Below, in pieces: positions 1 to 8,593 of a stretch of 24,114 nt of DNA. The position numbers and the translations under genes are program-made. Under the pieces are notes generated by a model that saw only the letters and a program-made list of their open reading frames with translations, had not been told where the DNA came from and made no database searches. Numbering within the stretch: the first letter of the stretch is position 1; every line of letters begins with the position of its first letter. The stretch lies in the NCBI RefSeq assembly GCF_036985595.1, contig NZ_BTPU01000068.1:1-24114 (forward strand), read 5' to 3'. This stretch comes from Vallitalea maricola. Lineage in GTDB: Bacteria; Bacillota; Clostridia; Lachnospirales; Vallitaleaceae.

Positions 1-134
1 GGTTCGGCGTCCTGCCTCACTACTCCACATATACATATACTATTTTGCTTGTAGTCCCTTCAATGTAATCACAAAGCATTTTTTCTTCTATATAGCTAAC
101 TTATGGCTATTACAAATTTTATTATTTAATATGT

Positions 135-158
135 GAAAAATCTTAATCACAAAAAGAT
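135..158 (-). terminator. Weak candidate terminator after the P-type ATPase gene
   Basis: Read on the minus strand, a five-base-pair ATCTT/AAGAT stem (154-158 with 140-144) is followed by five Ts (135-139), shortly after the ATPase stop. The stem is short and AT-only, so this is only the best local candidate. Confidence 0.3.
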
Positions 159-173
159 ATTTAATAATAATTC

Positions 174-2828
174 TTATTTCTTCAATATCTTAGCTAATTC
201 CCCAGTGATAACAGGTATAATTGCTAATCCTACTGCTACACCCATTTGAGTCATATCTAACGGGAATGTTCTGAAGACTGGTTGTAAAACTGGTATATAT
301 ACGACTCCAATTAATAGAAGGATAGCGATCAGTACTGAATAATTTAAGTATTTATTTCCTAGGAAATTCATTTTGAATATAGATAGTGTTTCTGATCTTG
401 CTGAGTAAGCTCTAAGCATTTCACCTATAATCAAAGTTACAAAACATAGGGTTCTTGCTATGGTAAGTTTGGTGTCACTATTTACGTCACCTGCCAAGAT
501 GAATCCTAATTGGTAAGAAACAAGTACTGCTATAGTGAGACCTATGCTTTGAAAAGCTAATGCAATACCCATTTGGCGGTCAACTATAGGTTCTTTAGGG
601 TTTCTAGGTTTTACACTCATTATTCCTTTTTCGCCTTTTTCAAGTCCTAGTGCAAATGCTGGAAATGAATCGGTAATAAGGTTTATCCATAGAAGTTGAA
701 TAGGTACTAGTGGAACCTGCCAGCCTGATAACATGGCAATGAATATTATTAGAATCTCGCCAATGTTACAAGATAGTAAAAATCCTACAAATTTTCTAAT
801 GTTACTGTAGATGATACGTCCTTCTTCAACTGCGTCTACAATACTTGCAAAGTTATCATCTGTCAAAATCATATCAGCTGCTTCTTTTGAAACGTCTGTT
901 CCTGTGATACCCATGGCAATTCCGATATCGGCTTTTTTAAGTGCTGGGGCATCATTGACACCATCACCTGTCATAGCAGCAACTTCGCCATTAGACCTTA
1001 CAGCTTCTACAATCCTAACTTTATGTTCTGGGGAAACCCTTGCGAATACACTGGTGGTCTTGACTTTTTCTTTTAACTCTTCTTCTGAGTAATCGTTGAT
1101 CTGTACGCCTTCCATAGCTTGTTCTTCACTATCAATAATACCGATTTGTTTTGCTATTGCACTACCTGTAACTATGTGGTCTCCAGTTATCATGACAACT
1201 CTGATTCCTGCATCTTTGCATAATTTTACTGCATCTTTCGCTTCTTGTCTTGGTGGATCTATCATACCTGTAAGACCAACAAAGATTAGATCGTTTTCTT
1301 CATTTTCCAATTGGACATCTTCATTGACTTCTTTGTATGCAAATCCTAAAACCCTGAGAGCATTTTTTGCGAAAGTTTCATTGACTTCACTAATTTCATC
1401 TTTATGTTCTTTGGTTAGAGGCTGGGGTTTGCCATCTATTATTATCTCTTTACATCTAGATAAAATTACATCAGGTGCACCTTTTGTGAACGTAGTGAAT
1501 TTTCCTTCAACATTATGAAGTGTGGACATTAGTTTTCTATCAGAATCAAAAGGATATTCTTTTAGTCTTTGATATCTGTTATTAAGCTCATCCCTGTCAT
1601 ATCCTGCTTTTGCTCCTAGAACTATGAGAGCGCCTTCTGTTGGGTCTCCGATTATTTCCTCGTCTTTCAGCCTAGAATCATTACATAGAATTCCTGCCAT
1701 GAACATTTTCTCTAGTAATTTATTATCTTTTCCGCCACTAGTTATGTCTCCAGCAGTTTTATATCCTGTGCCAGATACTTCCCAATGGTTAGTTCCATCA
1801 AATACTTTTACAACAGTCATTTTATTCTGTGTCAATGTACCTGTTTTATCAGTACATATTACAGTTGTACTTCCAAGTGTCTCCACTGCTCCTAGACGCT
1901 TCATGATTGCGTGTCTTTTTATCATCCTCTGCATACCCATAGCAAGAACTACGGTAACAACTGCTGGCAGACCTTCTGGTATTGCAGCAACAGCTAGACT
2001 CACAGAGGTCATCAATACCTCAATGAAAGGCTGATTCCTTAGTAAACCAAGTACAAATATGATTGCACATACAATAATACATACTATACCTAATAATTTA
2101 CCAAAAGCATCCAGCTTCTTTTGTAGAGGTGTCTCTTCTGAAACAGCTTCATTAAGCATAGAAGCGATTTTTCCAATCTCCGTTTCCATTCCAGTACCAA
2201 CGACTATTCCTTTACCTCTACCATATGTAACGATAGTACTCATATAGGCACAGTTCAATCTATCAGCAATCTGAGATTGTTCATCCAATAAAATTTTTGC
2301 ATCTTTCTCCACTGCAACTGACTCTCCAGTAAGAGCAGATTCATCAATTTTAAGATTAATGCTTTCTGTTAATCTTATGTCTGCAGGAATATAGTCTCCT
2401 GCTTCTAATTCAACAATATCTCCCGGCACTAATTCTTTTGAATCAATACTGGATATCTTGCCATCTCTTATGACTTTTGCTCGTGGAGCAGCCATCTCTT
2501 TTAATGCCTTCAATGCATTACTAGCTTTCCTTTCTTGTATAATTCCAAGGGCAGCATTCAGTATGACGATTCCAATGATAACTATTCCATCAACTACTTC
2601 ACCTATAGATATTGATAAAATACTTGCAGCTATTAGTATAAGTATTATAAAACTACTGAACTGTTCAATAATCATCTTGAACAATGTTTTGCCTTGTTTT
2701 TCTTTCAAGCTGTTGGGACCGTATTTTGTTTGTCTTTTGCTTACTTCTTTGCTACCTAATCCGCCGCTTAAGTTAACGTCTAAATCAGCTGCAACATTAT
2801 CTACATCCATTGAATAATATTTAGCCAC
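174..2828 (-). CDS. Cation-translocating P-type ATPase, type IIA (Ca2+-ATPase-like)
   Basis: An 884-residue integral membrane pump that uses ATP to export a cation, most likely Ca2+, across the cytoplasmic membrane. The P-type signatures are in order: actuator loop TGES (167-170), TM4 motif PEGLP (284-288), phosphorylation site DKTGTLT with Asp327, nucleotide-binding KGAPD (450-454) and hinge TGDGVND (621-627). An N-terminal cation-ATPase domain is present. The C-terminal membrane half carries NIGE and NLITD motifs, where type IIA pumps keep Ca2+-binding residues, which favours Ca2+ over heavy metals or K+. Length fits bacterial SERCA/PMA1-like pumps. The start is GTG at 2828, six bases after an AGGAGG (2835-2840). 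It is divergent from the cluster at 3231 and appears monocistronic. The family call is firm; the transported ion is inferred. Confidence 0.93.
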   Translation of the reverse strand: MAKYYSMDVDNVAADLDVNLSGGLGSKEVSKRQTKYGPNSLKEKQGKTLFKMIIEQFSSFIILILIAASILSISIGEVVDGIVIIGIVILNAALGIIQERKASNALKALKEMAAPRAKVIRDGKISSIDSKELVPGDIVELEAGDYIPADIRLTESINLKIDESALTGESVAVEKDAKILLDEQSQIADRLNCAYMSTIVTYGRGKGIVVGTGMETEIGKIASMLNEAVSEETPLQKKLDAFGKLLGIVCIIVCAIIFVLGLLRNQPFIEVLMTSVSLAVAAIPEGLPAVVTVVLAMGMQRMIKRHAIMKRLGAVETLGSTTVICTDKTGTLTQNKMTVVKVFDGTNHWEVSGTGYKTAGDITSGGKDNKLLEKMFMAGILCNDSRLKDEEIIGDPTEGALIVLGAKAGYDRDELNNRYQRLKEYPFDSDRKLMSTLHNVEGKFTTFTKGAPDVILSRCKEIIIDGKPQPLTKEHKDEISEVNETFAKNALRVLGFAYKEVNEDVQLENEENDLIFVGLTGMIDPPRQEAKDAVKLCKDAGIRVVMITGDHIVTGSAIAKQIGIIDSEEQAMEGVQINDYSEEELKEKVKTTSVFARVSPEHKVRIVEAVRSNGEVAAMTGDGVNDAPALKKADIGIAMGITGTDVSKEAADMILTDDNFASIVDAVEEGRIIYSNIRKFVGFLLSCNIGEILIIFIAMLSGWQVPLVPIQLLWINLITDSFPAFALGLEKGEKGIMSVKPRNPKEPIVDRQMGIALAFQSIGLTIAVLVSYQLGFILAGDVNSDTKLTIARTLCFVTLIIGEMLRAYSARSETLSIFKMNFLGNKYLNYSVLIAILLLIGVVYIPVLQPVFRTFPLDMTQMGVAVGLAIIPVITGELAKILKK

Positions 2829-3132
2829 CTTAATCCTCCTATTCTAACAATTACAGTTAGCTCCTAATAAAACCAACAATAATATGATAATACCAAATAA
2901 TGTTAAAAAAATAAAGCCTTAGTATGATTATTTTATTATTTATCCTCTTTATTATTGTGTTCAAGACTATAAATAATTATTAGAAATAAAAAAAAGACAT
3001 GCTATATATTATAAAGCTATTATTTTATAAGACTTAACACTATAATGCATCTCAGAAAAAACTATAAAATATATTAGTTATTTCTATTATATCATTGCCA
3101 ACATATTTCACTTATGTAACAATGTAACCATA
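2829..3132. other. Divergent intergenic region between ATPase and SCP2-like operon
   Basis: Very AT-rich spacer without a convincing gene. It must hold the minus-strand ATPase promoter. Two weak minus-strand candidates exist: TTGAAC with TAAATA 16 bases further on, and TTTAAC with TATTAT 17 bases further on. I cannot choose between them. The plus-strand promoter and operator of the next operon lie at its right end. Confidence 0.5.
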
Positions 3133-3136
3133 TATA
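3107..3136 (+). promoter_or_regulatory. Candidate promoter of the SCP2/aminotransferase/transketolase operon
   Basis: A weak -35-like TTCACT (3107-3112) and -10-like TATATA (3131-3136), each matching consensus at 4 of 6 positions, are 18 bases apart. The -10 abuts the palindromic operator, so a bound regulator would cover the start of transcription. The match is modest and the position is inferred partly from the operator. Confidence 0.35.
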
Positions 3137-3156
3137 GAGTGAGCGCTCGTTCTATA
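3133..3156. promoter_or_regulatory. Putative TetR-family operator (GAGCGCTC-centred palindrome)
   Basis: A 24-base inverted repeat with 10 of 12 positions complementary. Its core is AGAGTGAGCGCTCGTTCT (3136-3153), centred on the perfect 8-mer GAGCGCTC (3141-3148). It is GC-rich in otherwise AT-rich DNA and lies about 75 bases before the first gene of the cluster. Palindromes of the form TGAGCGCTCA are typical sites of TetR/AcrR-type repressors, and the cluster ends in a TetR gene. Binding by that protein is inferred. Confidence 0.6.
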
Positions 3157-3230
3157 AATGCATGTACAGTAATATAATGTTATATAGGTACATTCAACTG
3201 TATATGTGTTATATGAAAGGAGGAGATTAT

Positions 3231-3989
3231 GTGACACAGGAATTAACCAAAGCGAACATTAATCTTTATGCTGTACTTCGAAACCTTGAAGACTTATGTG
3301 AATTGGATGAGGATATGAAAACCCTTATAAAAAACATAAGCATGAGGATTAAGTTTGTTGTTAAGAACGGTCCAAAAGGATATTTATCCTTTGAAAACGG
3401 CACATGCACATTCAGTAATAATCTGGACAAATGTAATATTATCCTTTATTTCAAATCTCCACATCATTTCAACCAAATGATTGATGGAAAAGCTAATCCA
3501 ATACCTCTAAAAGGACTCACCAAAATCAGCTTCCTCAAAAATGAATTCATAACTCTCACAGACAAACTGTCATATTACTTGAAACCTACACCATCTCTAT
3601 TACAAAACGAAACTTATCTAAAAAATAATACCATACTAACTGCTTACACTGCTTTTTTTGCTCTTGCACAAGTCGGCAACACAGATCCAATAGGGAAACT
3701 CAGTGCCAAAAGAATACCAGATGGAATTATCAATGTATCAATAACAGAAAGTAATACGGGAATACATCTTATCGCAAAGAATGGTCATCTGAAAGCAAAG
3801 AAAGGATTATCTTCTAATAATAGGGCTTCCATGACCTTCTCAGATATTATCACCACTAATAAGATATTAACTGGTCAGATAGATACTTATTCTTGTATTG
3901 CAACTCAAAAACTTCAAATGAAAGGTTATATTCCTATGCTGGACAATATGAACAAATTACTTGGTCTGGTATCATCCTATCTACAATAA
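3231..3989 (+). CDS. Tandem SCP2-like (sterol carrier) domain protein, first copy
   Basis: A 252-residue soluble protein resembling two consecutive SCP2-type lipid-binding domains. The N-terminal half contains FENGTCTF, then DKCNIILYF, then a GLTKISFL segment. The C-terminal half contains PDGIINV, IAKNGHLKAKKG and a final LQMKG helix region. The same landmarks occur in the same order in the protein at 7226, so the two look like distant paralogues. SCP2 folds hold hydrophobic ligands such as sterols, fatty acids or acyl-CoA, and I see no catalytic motif. The start is GTG 3231, six bases after AAAGGAGGAG. An in-frame ATG at 3162 lacks a ribosome binding site and lies just past the operator. It is the first gene of the operon. 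Sequence divergence leaves the fold assignment moderate. Confidence 0.6.
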   Translation: MTQELTKANINLYAVLRNLEDLCELDEDMKTLIKNISMRIKFVVKNGPKGYLSFENGTCTFSNNLDKCNIILYFKSPHHFNQMIDGKANPIPLKGLTKISFLKNEFITLTDKLSYYLKPTPSLLQNETYLKNNTILTAYTAFFALAQVGNTDPIGKLSAKRIPDGIINVSITESNTGIHLIAKNGHLKAKKGLSSNNRASMTFSDIITTNKILTGQIDTYSCIATQKLQMKGYIPMLDNMNKLLGLVSSYLQ

Positions 3990-4078
3990 AAAAATCAGGA
4001 TTTAAAAGTTTCAAAAATAGAAAGTGTATAACTTTATTATTTCATTAAAATTTCTTTTAGAGTAAGGAGGTTAAACAA

Positions 4079-5332
4079 TTGCAAACCTATACTTATAACG
4101 AAAACCAAAAGCTGTTCAAGAAAGCTTTGAATTTAATACCTACAGGAGTATACGGCCACTTAGGTCCAGCCGAAGGTTGTTTTATACCAGTACAAAGCTA
4201 CCCATTTTTCTCATCTAGAGCAAAAGGAGCTTATTTCTGGGATGTAGATGGTAATCGTTTCATTGACTATATGTGTGCATATGGTCCTAATGTTCTAGGC
4301 TACAATGATGAAGATGTTGATATGGCAGTTGCAGAGCAAATGAAGCTTGGGAACTGTACAACTGCTCCATCTTCCATCATGGTGGATTTTGCTGAACTTC
4401 TAGTTGATACTGTAGAGATGGCGGACTGGGCATTTTTCGCAAAGAATGGTGGAGATGTTACAAGCTTTGCACTTATGATTGCAAAAGCAGCTACTGGAAG
4501 AAAGAAAACTATACTTGTTAATGGTGGTTATCACGGGGTAGCCCCTTGGACACAGAAGTTAGGTTATCCAGGCATATGTGAGGAAGATGTGATAAATAAC
4601 ATCTACGTAGACTGGAATAACTATGAGCAAGTGGAAAAAATTGTTAAGGAGAATCCCAATGATATAGCCTGCTTCATGGCAACTCCTTATCATCATCCAG
4701 TATTTACTGACAACGAATTACCTGAAAAAGATTACTGGCAGAAAATCAGAAAACTATGTACAGATTATGGAATAGTATTAGCTATTGATGATGTTAGGTG
4801 TGGATTCAGATTAGATATGAAAGGTTCAGATCATTACTTTGGTTTCAAAGCTGACTTGATGTGCTTCTGTAAAGCTCTTGGTAATGGATATAATTTTTCT
4901 GCATTATGTGGAACAGATGCCTTGAAAGACGCAGTTTCATCAGTTATGTATACTGGAAGCTATTGGTTATCTGCTCTACCTTTTGCTGCTGGTATTGCAT
5001 GTATTAACAAGTTAAAGAAACTAAATGGACCAAAATTGATGCAGGAAAAGGGTAAGAAACTGACTGATGGCTTAGTGGAAATAGGTAAAAGTTATGGTTT
5101 TAATCTAAAAGTAACAGGAGTGCCCTCTATGTGGTATATGAGAATTGCTAACGATGATTCTCTAACTCTTCACCAAGAATGGGTATCCCAATGTGTTAGA
5201 AGAGGTGCTTTCTTCGCTAACCATCATAATCTTTTCATTAACTGTGCCCTATCTGATGAAGATATAAAACTAACCCATGAAATAGCAGATGAAAGCTTTA
5301 AAGTAGTAAAAAATAATCATAAAGAAATATAG
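4079..5332 (+). CDS. Class III PLP-dependent aminotransferase (glutamate-1-semialdehyde aminotransferase-like)
   Basis: A 417-residue fold-type I PLP enzyme of aminotransferase class III. Visible features are the N-terminal FWDVDGNRFIDY strand (53-64), the YHG loop at 151-153, the cofactor-ring aspartate in DDVRCGFR (Asp237; most relatives read DEV.TGFR) and the predicted PLP lysine Lys265 in CFCKALGNG. Length fits GSA-aminomutase-like transaminases. It is probably not HemL: the active-site segment differs from HemL and no tetrapyrrole genes are near. The start is TTG 4079, eight bases after AAGGAGG (4064-4070). It lies between an SCP2-like gene and a split transketolase, so it may aminate or deaminate an oxo compound made or used by the transketolase. 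The substrate is unknown. Confidence 0.85.
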   Translation: MQTYTYNENQKLFKKALNLIPTGVYGHLGPAEGCFIPVQSYPFFSSRAKGAYFWDVDGNRFIDYMCAYGPNVLGYNDEDVDMAVAEQMKLGNCTTAPSSIMVDFAELLVDTVEMADWAFFAKNGGDVTSFALMIAKAATGRKKTILVNGGYHGVAPWTQKLGYPGICEEDVINNIYVDWNNYEQVEKIVKENPNDIACFMATPYHHPVFTDNELPEKDYWQKIRKLCTDYGIVLAIDDVRCGFRLDMKGSDHYFGFKADLMCFCKALGNGYNFSALCGTDALKDAVSSVMYTGSYWLSALPFAAGIACINKLKKLNGPKLMQEKGKKLTDGLVEIGKSYGFNLKVTGVPSMWYMRIANDDSLTLHQEWVSQCVRRGAFFANHHNLFINCALSDEDIKLTHEIADESFKVVKNNHKEI

Positions 5333-5356
5333 TTATTTCTTAGAAAGGAGATCATT

Positions 5357-6211
5357 ATGCCATTAACTGACATAGAAATAAAAAACCTAGAAAAAAAAGC
5401 ACATGAATTACGTAATCTATGCGTTGACACTGTTGTTTGGGCAGGCAGCGGACATATTGGTGGTTCCCTAAGTGCAATGGATATCTTAACTATACTGTAT
5501 TATAAATACCTGAACATTGACCCATCAAAACCTCAATGGGAGGATAGAGACCGTTTTATTCTAAGTAAAGGTCATATTGGTGTAGGTTTCGCACCAGTCC
5601 TTGCTGATAAAGGCTACATTGATAAAGAATTACTGAAAGAATATAATCACACCGGTTCTGAACTTGGTATGCACCTTGATTCCAACAAAGTTCCAGGAGT
5701 AGATGCATCTACTGGTTCATTGGGTCATGGTCTACCAATAGCTGCTGGTATGGCGTTAGCTGCACGTATCAGTAACAAAGACTACAAAACCTATTGTTTA
5801 CTTGGTGATGGTGAATGTGATGAAGGTTCTGTATGGGAAGCAGCAATGTCAATTGCTCATTATAAAATAACCAATCTGGTAACTATAGTAGATAGGAATC
5901 GTTGTATGATTGATGGTCCAACAGAAAATGTTATGTCTCTTGAACCATTTGCAAAAAAATGGGAAGCATTCGGGTTCATTGTAAAAGAGGTAGATGGTCA
6001 TAATTTCACTGAACTATCAGAAGCCATTGAGTACGCATTAGCAGAAGATAAAGCTCCTGTTGTCATCATAGCAAATACCATAAAAGGCTGTGGTATTGAT
6101 TTTATGGAAGACAACTATAAATGGCATTATGGCGGACTTAATTCTGAAAAGATAGCACAGAGTAAAGCAAGCTTGGAAAAATATTATAAAAAACGTGTGA
6201 AAGGAGCATAG
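5357..6211 (+). CDS. Transketolase, N-terminal (thiamine diphosphate-binding) subunit
   Basis: A 284-residue protein equal to the first third to half of a transketolase. It carries GSGHIGG (30-36), the SKGHIG segment (70-75) and the ThDP/Mg2+ motif GDGECDEG (150-157), ending about 30 residues later in DRNR. Together with the next gene it should form a two-subunit transketolase that moves a two-carbon ketol unit from a ketose to an aldehyde. Bipartite transketolases are common in Clostridia and archaea. One pair, DesA/DesB of C. scindens, is a steroid side-chain desmolase rather than a sugar enzyme. The ribosome binding site is AAAGGAG at 5343-5349. It begins 24 bases after the aminotransferase and stops three bases before its partner. 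The fold is certain; the substrate is open. Confidence 0.93.
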   Translation: MPLTDIEIKNLEKKAHELRNLCVDTVVWAGSGHIGGSLSAMDILTILYYKYLNIDPSKPQWEDRDRFILSKGHIGVGFAPVLADKGYIDKELLKEYNHTGSELGMHLDSNKVPGVDASTGSLGHGLPIAAGMALAARISNKDYKTYCLLGDGECDEGSVWEAAMSIAHYKITNLVTIVDRNRCMIDGPTENVMSLEPFAKKWEAFGFIVKEVDGHNFTELSEAIEYALAEDKAPVVIIANTIKGCGIDFMEDNYKWHYGGLNSEKIAQSKASLEKYYKKRVKGA

Positions 6212-6214
6212 ACT

Positions 6215-7222
6215 ATGGGTGGTTTAACATATACAATGCTTGATACAACTAATCTTTCAACAGCTGAGATGTATGGTAATGTTCTATGTGAATTAGGTAA
6301 AGAGCATCCAGAAATAGTAGGACTTTCAGCAGACCTAGCCAAATCTACAAAAATAGGTTTATTTGCAGAAAAGTTTCCAAATAGATTTTTTAACACAGGA
6401 ATAGCTGAGCAAAATATGTTTGGTATTGCTTCTGGTATGGCAAAATGCGGTCTTGTTCCTTTTGTATCCACTTTTGCAATCTTTACTTCCATGAGAGCAC
6501 TGGACCAAGTACATACAGACATATGTTATCAGAATCTAAATGTAAAAATGATAGCTACTCATGCAGGATTGTCTTTTGGTCAGGCAGGAACAACTCATCA
6601 TTGTACAGAAGATATTGCTATCATGCGTTCAATGGCTAATCTAAAAGTTATTGTACCTGCTGATGGTATGGAAACTGCCAATGCAGTTGTTCAGGCTTAT
6701 GAAACAGAAGGCCCTGTATATATTAGAATCAACAGAGGTTTTGACCAAAAAGTATATGAGAATACTGATTATGATTTTAGAATCGGCAAAGCTCATCAAT
6801 TGACGGATGGTAATGACTTGACTATCATCGCCTGTGGTTCTTGTGTATATCAAGCTATAGAAGCCGCAAAAATTCTTAGCAGTGTGGATGGTATAAAGGC
6901 AAGAGTCCTTAATATGCATACAATAAAACCTATAGACAGAGAAGCAGTGTTAAAAGCAGTATATGAGACAAGAAGAATAATAACCGTTGAAGACCATAAC
7001 GTAATGGGTGGTCTTGGAAGCGCTGTAGCTGAAGTAATCATTGAAAGTGGAAAAGGCTGTGCCTTCAGGAAACTTGGTATTCCAGATACCTTCTCCATTA
7101 TAGGTCTTCATGAAGATTTGATGGCTTATTATGAAATAGATACTAATGGAATAGTAGAAAATGTTCGAAAACTAATCGGCTTGGAATTTGAAGAAGATGA
7201 AGATTGGGAAGACGAGGTGTAG
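6215..7222 (+). CDS. Transketolase, C-terminal (pyrimidine-binding) subunit
   Basis: A 335-residue partner of the preceding subunit. It has the pyrimidine-binding domain with NTGIAEQNM (60-68), where Glu65 is the glutamate expected to activate ThDP, then THAGLSFGQAGTTHH (115-129). A transketolase C-terminal domain follows, with ITVEDHNVMGGLGS. The tail EFEEDEDWEDEV is strikingly acidic. The start is ATG 6215, eight bases after AAAGGAG inside the end of the previous gene, so translation is probably coupled. It is three bases from the following SCP2-like gene, which argues that the lipid-binding protein serves this enzyme. Whether the substrate is a sugar phosphate or a lipophilic ketol cannot be read from the sequence. 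Confidence 0.93.
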   Translation: MGGLTYTMLDTTNLSTAEMYGNVLCELGKEHPEIVGLSADLAKSTKIGLFAEKFPNRFFNTGIAEQNMFGIASGMAKCGLVPFVSTFAIFTSMRALDQVHTDICYQNLNVKMIATHAGLSFGQAGTTHHCTEDIAIMRSMANLKVIVPADGMETANAVVQAYETEGPVYIRINRGFDQKVYENTDYDFRIGKAHQLTDGNDLTIIACGSCVYQAIEAAKILSSVDGIKARVLNMHTIKPIDREAVLKAVYETRRIITVEDHNVMGGLGSAVAEVIIESGKGCAFRKLGIPDTFSIIGLHEDLMAYYEIDTNGIVENVRKLIGLEFEEDEDWEDEV

Positions 7223-7225
7223 ATA

Positions 7226-8017
7226 ATGGCTACTAGAGAAGATATTTACGCTAATAAGATATTTCTTAACGCAATACTTCCATTAGTTAAGACAATTATC
7301 GCATCAAATGAAAAGTATGCAAAGAAATTCAAAAATAAGAACGGGATAGTTGGTATAAGTGCAAAAGACCCTGATGGAAAAGTTGGCACTCATTATATCA
7401 TTGAAAATGGGAATTTTACAGTTGTAAAAGGTCCTAATGACAAATGTGATGTTGAGCTTGAATTTCGCAGTATAAAAGACCTTAATGACTTTTTTGCAGG
7501 TAATAGCAAAAAACTCCCTAAGATAAAAGGCTGGTATCATGTTGGTCTGCTTACTGCTACTCTATCAGTTCTTATGTATATGGCTAAATTACTTGGTATC
7601 ACCGAACCTCCTCAAAACGATGATGAGAAAGATTTAGTTGTAAAATTATATTTTTCACTACTATCAACTGGTATAAGTCAGCTTAATAAAACAGGTCATC
7701 CAGAAGTATCAAAATGGGTTAAGAAGAGTCCAGACCGTATTTTTGCATGGAAAGTGACTGGAAAACCTGAACTCTCTTCTTATATAAGGATAAAAGCAGG
7801 AAAATCCAAAGCTGCACGTGGAGAATATAAACGTTCTAAGCCATTTTTCACTATGCGTTTCGATTCTACGGATAGTGCACTTGGAACACTTTTAGGCATT
7901 GATGATATGATTGAAGCTACAATAACAGAAAAACTGATTATGGAGGGTGCACCTGAATTTGGAGCACAGCTAGGTGAATATATGTTACTTGTCGGTTCCT
8001 ACGCAAAAGGAAGTTGA
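7226..8017 (+). CDS. Tandem SCP2-like domain protein, second copy
   Basis: A 263-residue protein, probably two SCP2-type lipid-binding domains. The first half shows IIENGNFTVVKG, DKCDVELEF and LPKIKGW. The second shows KSPDRIFAWKVTG, IRIKAGKSKAARGEY, a TMRFDS strand and EKLIMEGAPEFG. The second domain looks closest to canonical SCP2. It shares its landmarks with the operon's first protein at low identity. No signal peptide is seen, so it is probably cytoplasmic. The start is ATG 7226, just after GAGGTG in the end of the transketolase gene. The likely role is to carry or present a hydrophobic substrate; a structural role is possible. There are no catalytic residues I can name. Confidence 0.65.
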   Translation: MATREDIYANKIFLNAILPLVKTIIASNEKYAKKFKNKNGIVGISAKDPDGKVGTHYIIENGNFTVVKGPNDKCDVELEFRSIKDLNDFFAGNSKKLPKIKGWYHVGLLTATLSVLMYMAKLLGITEPPQNDDEKDLVVKLYFSLLSTGISQLNKTGHPEVSKWVKKSPDRIFAWKVTGKPELSSYIRIKAGKSKAARGEYKRSKPFFTMRFDSTDSALGTLLGIDDMIEATITEKLIMEGAPEFGAQLGEYMLLVGSYAKGS

Positions 8018-8053
8018 TTATATTTCAATAACTTTGGAAAGGAATGTATTACC

Positions 8054-8563
8054 ATGAAAATAAGGTCATTAAGTCATGTAGGACTTACAGTCTCTAATTT
8101 TGAAGATGCTGTAGACTTCTATAGTAGAACTTTTGGTTTTAAATTAATCAGTGAACAGACATTAGAGAAAGAAAAAATCGATAATCTATACGACTTATAT
8201 CTATTAAAAAATGCAAAAGTCCGTTTTGGTTTTTTACGAGCTCCAAAAGGTGGTGTAATCGAGATATTTGAATTCTTCCCTAGTGTACCTAGTGAACATG
8301 CAGTATGGAATAAACCAGGACCAACACATTTCACTTTGGATGTAAAAAATGTTAAGAAGTGGTATAATGTATTAAAGGATAAGGGTATAACATTTTTATG
8401 CGAACCTCAAAATACTGATGGTACTGAGTGGGTTTTCATGAAAGATCCTGACGGTAATTTGATAGAGCTTATCGATCTAAAATTGAACTATCCCATAATA
8501 AGAATCATGGGAGGATTAGTCGCTTACATAATGTCAAAAACAAAATTCAAAAAATATTATTAG
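8054..8563 (+). CDS. VOC superfamily (glyoxalase/dioxygenase-fold) metalloenzyme
   Basis: A 169-residue protein with one vicinal-oxygen-chelate module of two beta-alpha-beta-beta-beta units. The metal ligands are in the usual places: His8 (LSHVGLTV), Glu70 (VIEIFEFF), His92 (THFTLDV) and Glu138 (LIELID). An intact H-E-H-E set suggests a lyase or epimerase such as glyoxalase I or methylmalonyl-CoA epimerase, rather than an antibiotic-binding protein. About 30 extra C-terminal residues are basic and partly hydrophobic (IIRIMGGLVAYIM) and could touch the membrane. AAAGGAA precedes the ATG. It lies 36 bases after the second SCP2-like gene and is the last enzyme of the operon. The reaction is not determinable from sequence. 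Confidence 0.8.
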   Translation: MKIRSLSHVGLTVSNFEDAVDFYSRTFGFKLISEQTLEKEKIDNLYDLYLLKNAKVRFGFLRAPKGGVIEIFEFFPSVPSEHAVWNKPGPTHFTLDVKNVKKWYNVLKDKGITFLCEPQNTDGTEWVFMKDPDGNLIELIDLKLNYPIIRIMGGLVAYIMSKTKFKKYY

Positions 8564-8593
8564 TATATATTGAAATTAAACACCTATATATCC

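Noticed and set aside
1..28. GC-richer patch at the left edge; its reverse complement loosely resembles the 3' end of a 5S rRNA (AGGACGCCG).
   Set aside because: Only about 28 bases; the adjoining sequence is AT-rich and shows no 5S body, so a gene or remnant cannot be supported.
811..2817. Several plus-strand open frames opposite the P-type ATPase.
   Set aside because: They lack ribosome binding sites, have biased antisense composition and lie fully within a well-supported gene.
4079..5332. HemL (glutamate-1-semialdehyde aminomutase) for haem synthesis.
   Set aside because: The lysine region and cofactor motif differ from HemL, and no tetrapyrrole genes are near.
5357..7222. DXP synthase or the sulfo-transketolase SqwGH of sulfoquinovose breakdown.
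   Set aside because: DXP synthase is a single long chain. The expected Sqw partners (isomerase, sulfoacetaldehyde dehydrogenase) are absent and the neighbours here are lipid-carrier-like.
5357..7222. A frameshifted single transketolase gene.
   Set aside because: Each half has its own start with a good ribosome binding site and complete domains; bipartite transketolases are normal.
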